Source: Halisarca cf. caerulea (lineage: Eukaryota; Porifera; Demospongiae; Chondrillida; Halisarcidae). Taken from it: 64,000 nt of DNA. Made by a program: the position numbers and the translations under genes. The notes under the pieces were generated by a model. That model did not search any database. It was not told the origin of the DNA and saw nothing but the letters and a program-made list of their open reading frames with translations. Where the stretch lies: the NCBI GenBank assembly GCA_963170055.1, contig CAUJGJ010000263.1:1861400-1925399 (forward strand), read 5' to 3'. Shown here piece by piece: positions 63,401 to 64,000 of the stretch. The stretch's first letter is position 1; each line of letters starts with the position of its first letter.

Positions 63401-64000
63401 ATTCCCAGTGGACACACATGAAGTTTCTTAACTACTGTGGGCGTATTTGTGTAGTGTTGGATATGCTGGTGCTAATACCAATATTTGGCACTAGCACCAC
63501 GCACATTCCCGGTGGACATACATGACATTTCTGAAGTGCTGTGGGCGCATTTGTGTAGTGTTGGATATGCTGGTGCTAATACCAATATTTGGCACTAGCA
63601 CCACGCACATTCCCAGTGGACACACATGACCTTTCTGAAGTGCTGTGGGCGTATTTGTGTAGTGTTGGATATGCTGGTGCTAATACCAATATTTGGCACT
63701 AGCACCACGCACATTCCCAGTTGAAACACATGACCTTTCTAAAGTGCTGTGGGCGTATTTGTGTAGTGTTGGATATGCTGGTGCTAATACCAATATTTGG
63801 CACTAGCACCACGCACATTCCCAGTGGACACACATGACCTTTCTGAAGTGCTGTGGGCGTATTTGTGTAGTGTTGGATATGCTGGTGCTAATACCAATAT
63901 TTGGCACTAGCACCACGCACATTAGCAGTGGACACACATGACCTTTCTGAAGTGCTGTGGGCGTATTTGTGTAGTGTTGGATATGCTGGTGCTAATACCA
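18401..64000 (+). repeat. 104-bp satellite main array with higher-order repeats (about 438 monomers, continues past window)
   Basis: The period is 104 bp (for example 59341 to 59445). A nearly invariant part reads GTATTTGTGTAGTGTTGGAT, ATGCTGGTGCTAATACCAAT, ATTTGGCACTAGCACCACGC. A variable window follows, CATTCCCAGTGGACACACAT plus GACCTTTCTGAAGTGCTGTG or GAAGTTTCTTAACTACTGTG. Rare marker variants recur at multiples of 104: CTTGTAAAAA at 25821, 28213, 30397 and 32789 (2392, 2184 and 2392 bp, that is 23, 21 and 23 monomers); GTGGCCG near 38276 and 41292 (3016 bp, 29 monomers); CTATTACC at 43613 and 46005 (2392 bp). These are higher-order repeats. Open frames inside are satellite artefacts. Such organisation is typical of centromeric or pericentromeric satellites; function is inferred. 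Confidence 0.97.
59413..59445. repeat. 33-bp palindrome in the 104-bp monomer (representative copy)
   Basis: TGGTGCTA-ATA-CCAA-TAT-TTGG-CAC-TAGCACCA. The arms pair at 13 of 15 positions around a 3-nt loop, with only two A/C mismatches. It occurs in almost every monomer on both sides of the inversion and lies in the least variable part. A transcript would fold into a compact hairpin on either strand. A DNA-binding protein dimer site is the other simple reading. Confidence 0.9.

Noticed and set aside
18401..64000. Dozens of 60-94 codon open frames on both strands encoding CVVLVPNIGIS-like or LVLIPIFGTS-like peptides
   Set aside because: They repeat with the 104-bp satellite. The peptides look alike on both strands because the monomer holds a palindrome. 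104 is not a multiple of three, so no frame persists.
16513..64000. CRISPR array
   Set aside because: The repeats are contiguous 104-bp monomers with no unique spacers, in an animal genome.
18401..64000. CENP-B box in the satellite
   Set aside because: No NTTCGNNNNANNCGGGN match was seen in the monomer consensus or in the common variants.

Overview
This is animal nuclear DNA, not bacterial. The evidence is split genes with GT-AG introns, an IL-17-like cytokine, a COG2 Golgi-tether subunit, a LIN52 (DREAM/MuvB) subunit, a THAP-domain transposase, microsatellites, and about 50 kb of satellite. Introns are short (about 40 to 350 bp) and genes are tightly packed. That would suit a compact invertebrate genome, possibly a sponge or other early-branching animal. 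This is a low-confidence guess, because no ribosomal or mitochondrial marker is present.

Layout. 1-4.0 kb is a dense gene block. COG2 (minus strand) has its first nine exons in the window and its 3' part beyond the left edge. An IL-17-like secreted protein (plus) starts about 400 bp away in the opposite direction. LIN52 (minus) lies tail to tail with the IL-17-like gene. 4.0-12 kb is repeat-rich and gene-poor. It holds a duplicated 0.3-kb segment that carries a start codon (4.77 and 9.95 kb), a roughly 22-bp minisatellite split by a 1.07-kb element with terminal inverted repeats, a CCAAT/TATA promoter-like site followed by a 0.28-kb direct duplication with no recognisable gene, and a small CCCH zinc-finger gene. 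11.9-16.5 kb is a 63-bp satellite interrupted by a THAP-domain DDE transposase gene. That gene starts beside a TTAA and runs directly into satellite before its third catalytic residue.

16.5-64 kb is a 104-bp satellite. About 11 diverged monomers lie in one orientation and are interrupted by a 755-bp inverted-repeat element. A head-to-head switch at 18.39 kb follows, and then about 438 monomers run in the other orientation to the window end. The main array has higher-order structure, with blocks of 23, 21, 29, 14, 10 and about 16 monomers. Each monomer carries a 33-bp near-perfect palindrome. Sequence variation is concentrated in a short window, while the rest of the monomer is nearly invariant. 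This organisation resembles centromeric satellites such as primate alpha satellite, so the array is a candidate centromeric or pericentromeric satellite. That role is inferred from organisation only.

The coding genes are unrelated housekeeping and signalling genes and form no operon or pathway. The most notable items are the satellite architecture, the transposon trapped in the 63-bp satellite, and the IL-17-like gene sharing a short divergent promoter region with COG2.
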